Translations under genes and position numbers: made by a program
In this document: piece after piece, positions 62,837-64,000 of the stretch
Layout of the letters: each line of letters begins with the position of its first letter
Position numbering within the stretch: position 1 is the stretch's first letter
Source: Paroedura picta
Taxonomy: Eukaryota > Chordata > Lepidosauria > Squamata > Gekkonidae
Assembly: GCF_049243985.1 (NCBI RefSeq)
Contig: NC_135381.1
Coordinates: 18,835,345 to 18,899,344, forward strand
DNA: 64,000 nucleotides
Direction of reading: 5' to 3'
The notes under the pieces: model-generated
Told to the model about the DNA's origin: nothing
Seen by the model: the letters and a program-made list of their open reading frames with translations, nothing else
The model's database searches: none

Positions 62837-63810
62837 GTGAGGCGGGCGGCGAGCGGGGCTCGCGGACACCTTCGCAGGTGTTTTCCACCAAGCTCCGTCC
62901 GCCAGCGGCTCGTCAGCCCCGTCCGCTGCTTTCGCCCCACCTGGAGGGGCTTCCTCCGGAATGCCAAAACATCCCTCCTTTTTTGGGGGGGGGGGGGCGG
63001 AGGCTTGCTTTCGGCTGCAAGACTCGCTTGCAAGTCGCCGTGCTGAAAACTGCAGCCCGAGTACTGTGACTGAAAGCCCGCTCCCTCGCAAGTCCCTGGG
63101 AGGAACCGCGCACTCTCACGCGCGCACAGACACCCCCCCCCCCCGTCTCGCCGGCCGACCCTTGCTTTGGGGCTCCGTGGAAACTAGCGGGAAGAACTGG
63201 CGTGCGGACTGCCTGGAGGGGACTCTGTCTTGCGCCCCTGGGCAGGAGTCCGGTGTGTGGAAGGGGGTGGGCGGCAGGAGGCAGCCGTGCGATTGCCGGA
63301 CTCCCCGGCGAAGCTCCCAGCGAAGTTGCAAACTTTATTTGCAGGCGCGCCCTCGAGGACGGGAACGGCGGGCTGGGTTCAATCTTCCCCCACCAGCCAT
63401 CGGAAGGGAGGAGGGGCTGTTGAGAATCCGAGGTTCCCTCCAGTCTTCCTGGCCGAGCATTTTCACTGGCTGGGCCGGGATCGCCGAGCAGGAGCCGAGG
63501 GATAAACAGCCCAGTGGGAAAGTGAAAGCAAAGTCCTGCCTTTCCCGAAGCCCCCAACTCCCTTCCGTAGAGGAAAAGCACCAGAGAACAGAAAAGGGTC
63601 GGTTGCCTCGGTCCCGAGGCCAGGGTTTGGTTTGCAAGCCTCGGTCTGGGGGTTTGTTGAGGGCATTGCATCTTTAAAAACCTGGCTCTTTAATTTGGAG
63701 AGATAAACCAAAGGCAATTGCTCTGCTCAACGTTTAAGGCAAGAGTAAACAGCAAGGATTTTACTGTTGTGAAATCTTGAGGTTTTCAGATTGCTGGAGA
63801 TACCCTGGGG

Positions 63811-63937
63811 CAGGGGTAGTCAAACTGCGGCCCTCCAGGCGTCCATGGACTACAATTCCCATGAGCCCCTGCCTGGCAGGGGCTCATGGGAATTGTAGTC
63901 CATGGACGCCTGGAGGGCCGCAGTTTGACTACCCCTG
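63811..63937. mobile_element. Fold-back hAT-type MITE (127 bp)
   Basis: A perfect palindrome with a single central T. Both arms carry the AGGCG/CGCCT and CATGAG/CTCATG variants. Flanks CCCTGGGG (63803-63810) and CCCTGGAG (63938-63945). Confidence 0.88.
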
Positions 63938-64000
63938 CCCTGGAGGCTGATTTTTCCAACGTCTGCAGTAGAAACTGCTAGCCCAGTTTATACTTAGTTT

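Larger units (their letters stand above)
62200..63700 (+). promoter_or_regulatory. CpG-rich promoter region of the TNF-like gene
   Basis: CpG density and GC content rise sharply from about 62200 (GCCGCCGCCGCAG near 62412, GGCGGGCGGGCGGG near 62476) and stay high through the first exon and into the intron to about 63480. This is typical of a CpG-island promoter. No TATA box is seen near the start codon. The long frames on both strands here follow from the low stop-codon frequency of GC-rich DNA. Confidence 0.6.

Noticed and set aside
62342-63677. Long frames (238-252 codons) on both strands around the TNF-like exon
   Set aside because: CpG-rich DNA has few stop codons. Only the 62621-62836 frame has a membrane helix, a good start context and a splice donor.
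1-64000. Endogenous retroviruses, LTR elements or Polintons
   Set aside because: No paired long terminal repeats, gag, pol, envelope or capsid-like sequence was seen; the reverse-transcriptase remnants belong to L2-like and RTE/BovB LINEs.

Overview
This window is vertebrate nuclear DNA and almost certainly from a squamate reptile. Intron-split genes with human-like exon phases sit in sequence dense with lizard-type repeats. These include a tRNA-headed Sauria-type SINE whose 3' tail matches BovB, BovB/RTE LINE fragments, CR1 and L2-like LINE 3' ends, and several families of short DNA transposons. A gecko-like lineage is possible, but nothing here proves it.

Layout. (1) 1-5340 is repeat-rich sequence, probably the first intron of a gene whose first exon(s) lie to the left. 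(2) 5341-35282, plus strand, holds 28 coding exons of a type II diacylglycerol kinase (PH, two C1 domains, split catalytic domain, SAM). They give 1091 residues with every splice phase consistent. Its 3' UTR probably runs to about 38590. (3) 50693-39376, minus strand, holds the 11 coding exons of a compact cyclin B3 (415 residues), tail to tail with the kinase. Its probable promoter at 51780-52030 carries CCAAT boxes and a CHR-like element. (4) 52100-62200 is intergenic and repeat-rich, with no gene I can support. (5) 62200-63700 is a CpG-rich block with the first exon of a type II membrane protein resembling TNFSF10 (TRAIL). The rest of that gene lies to the right.

DGKK and CCNB3 are neighbours on the human X chromosome, so the pairing suggests the kinase is DGKK. 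Unlike human DGKK it keeps a C-terminal SAM domain like DGKD and DGKH. The genes do not form a pathway: one is a lipid-signalling kinase, one a mitotic/meiotic cyclin, and one a probable cytokine ligand.

The most unusual signal is a family of about 16 short fold-back hAT-type elements. Several full copies are near-perfect hairpins of about 127-138 bp with 8-bp target duplications, and their two arms share copy-specific changes. One lies in the kinase 3' UTR. Other points are a SINE whose tail forms the pyrimidine tract of a kinase splice acceptor, a GC-AG intron, and a four-codon upstream ORF overlapping the TNF-like start codon.
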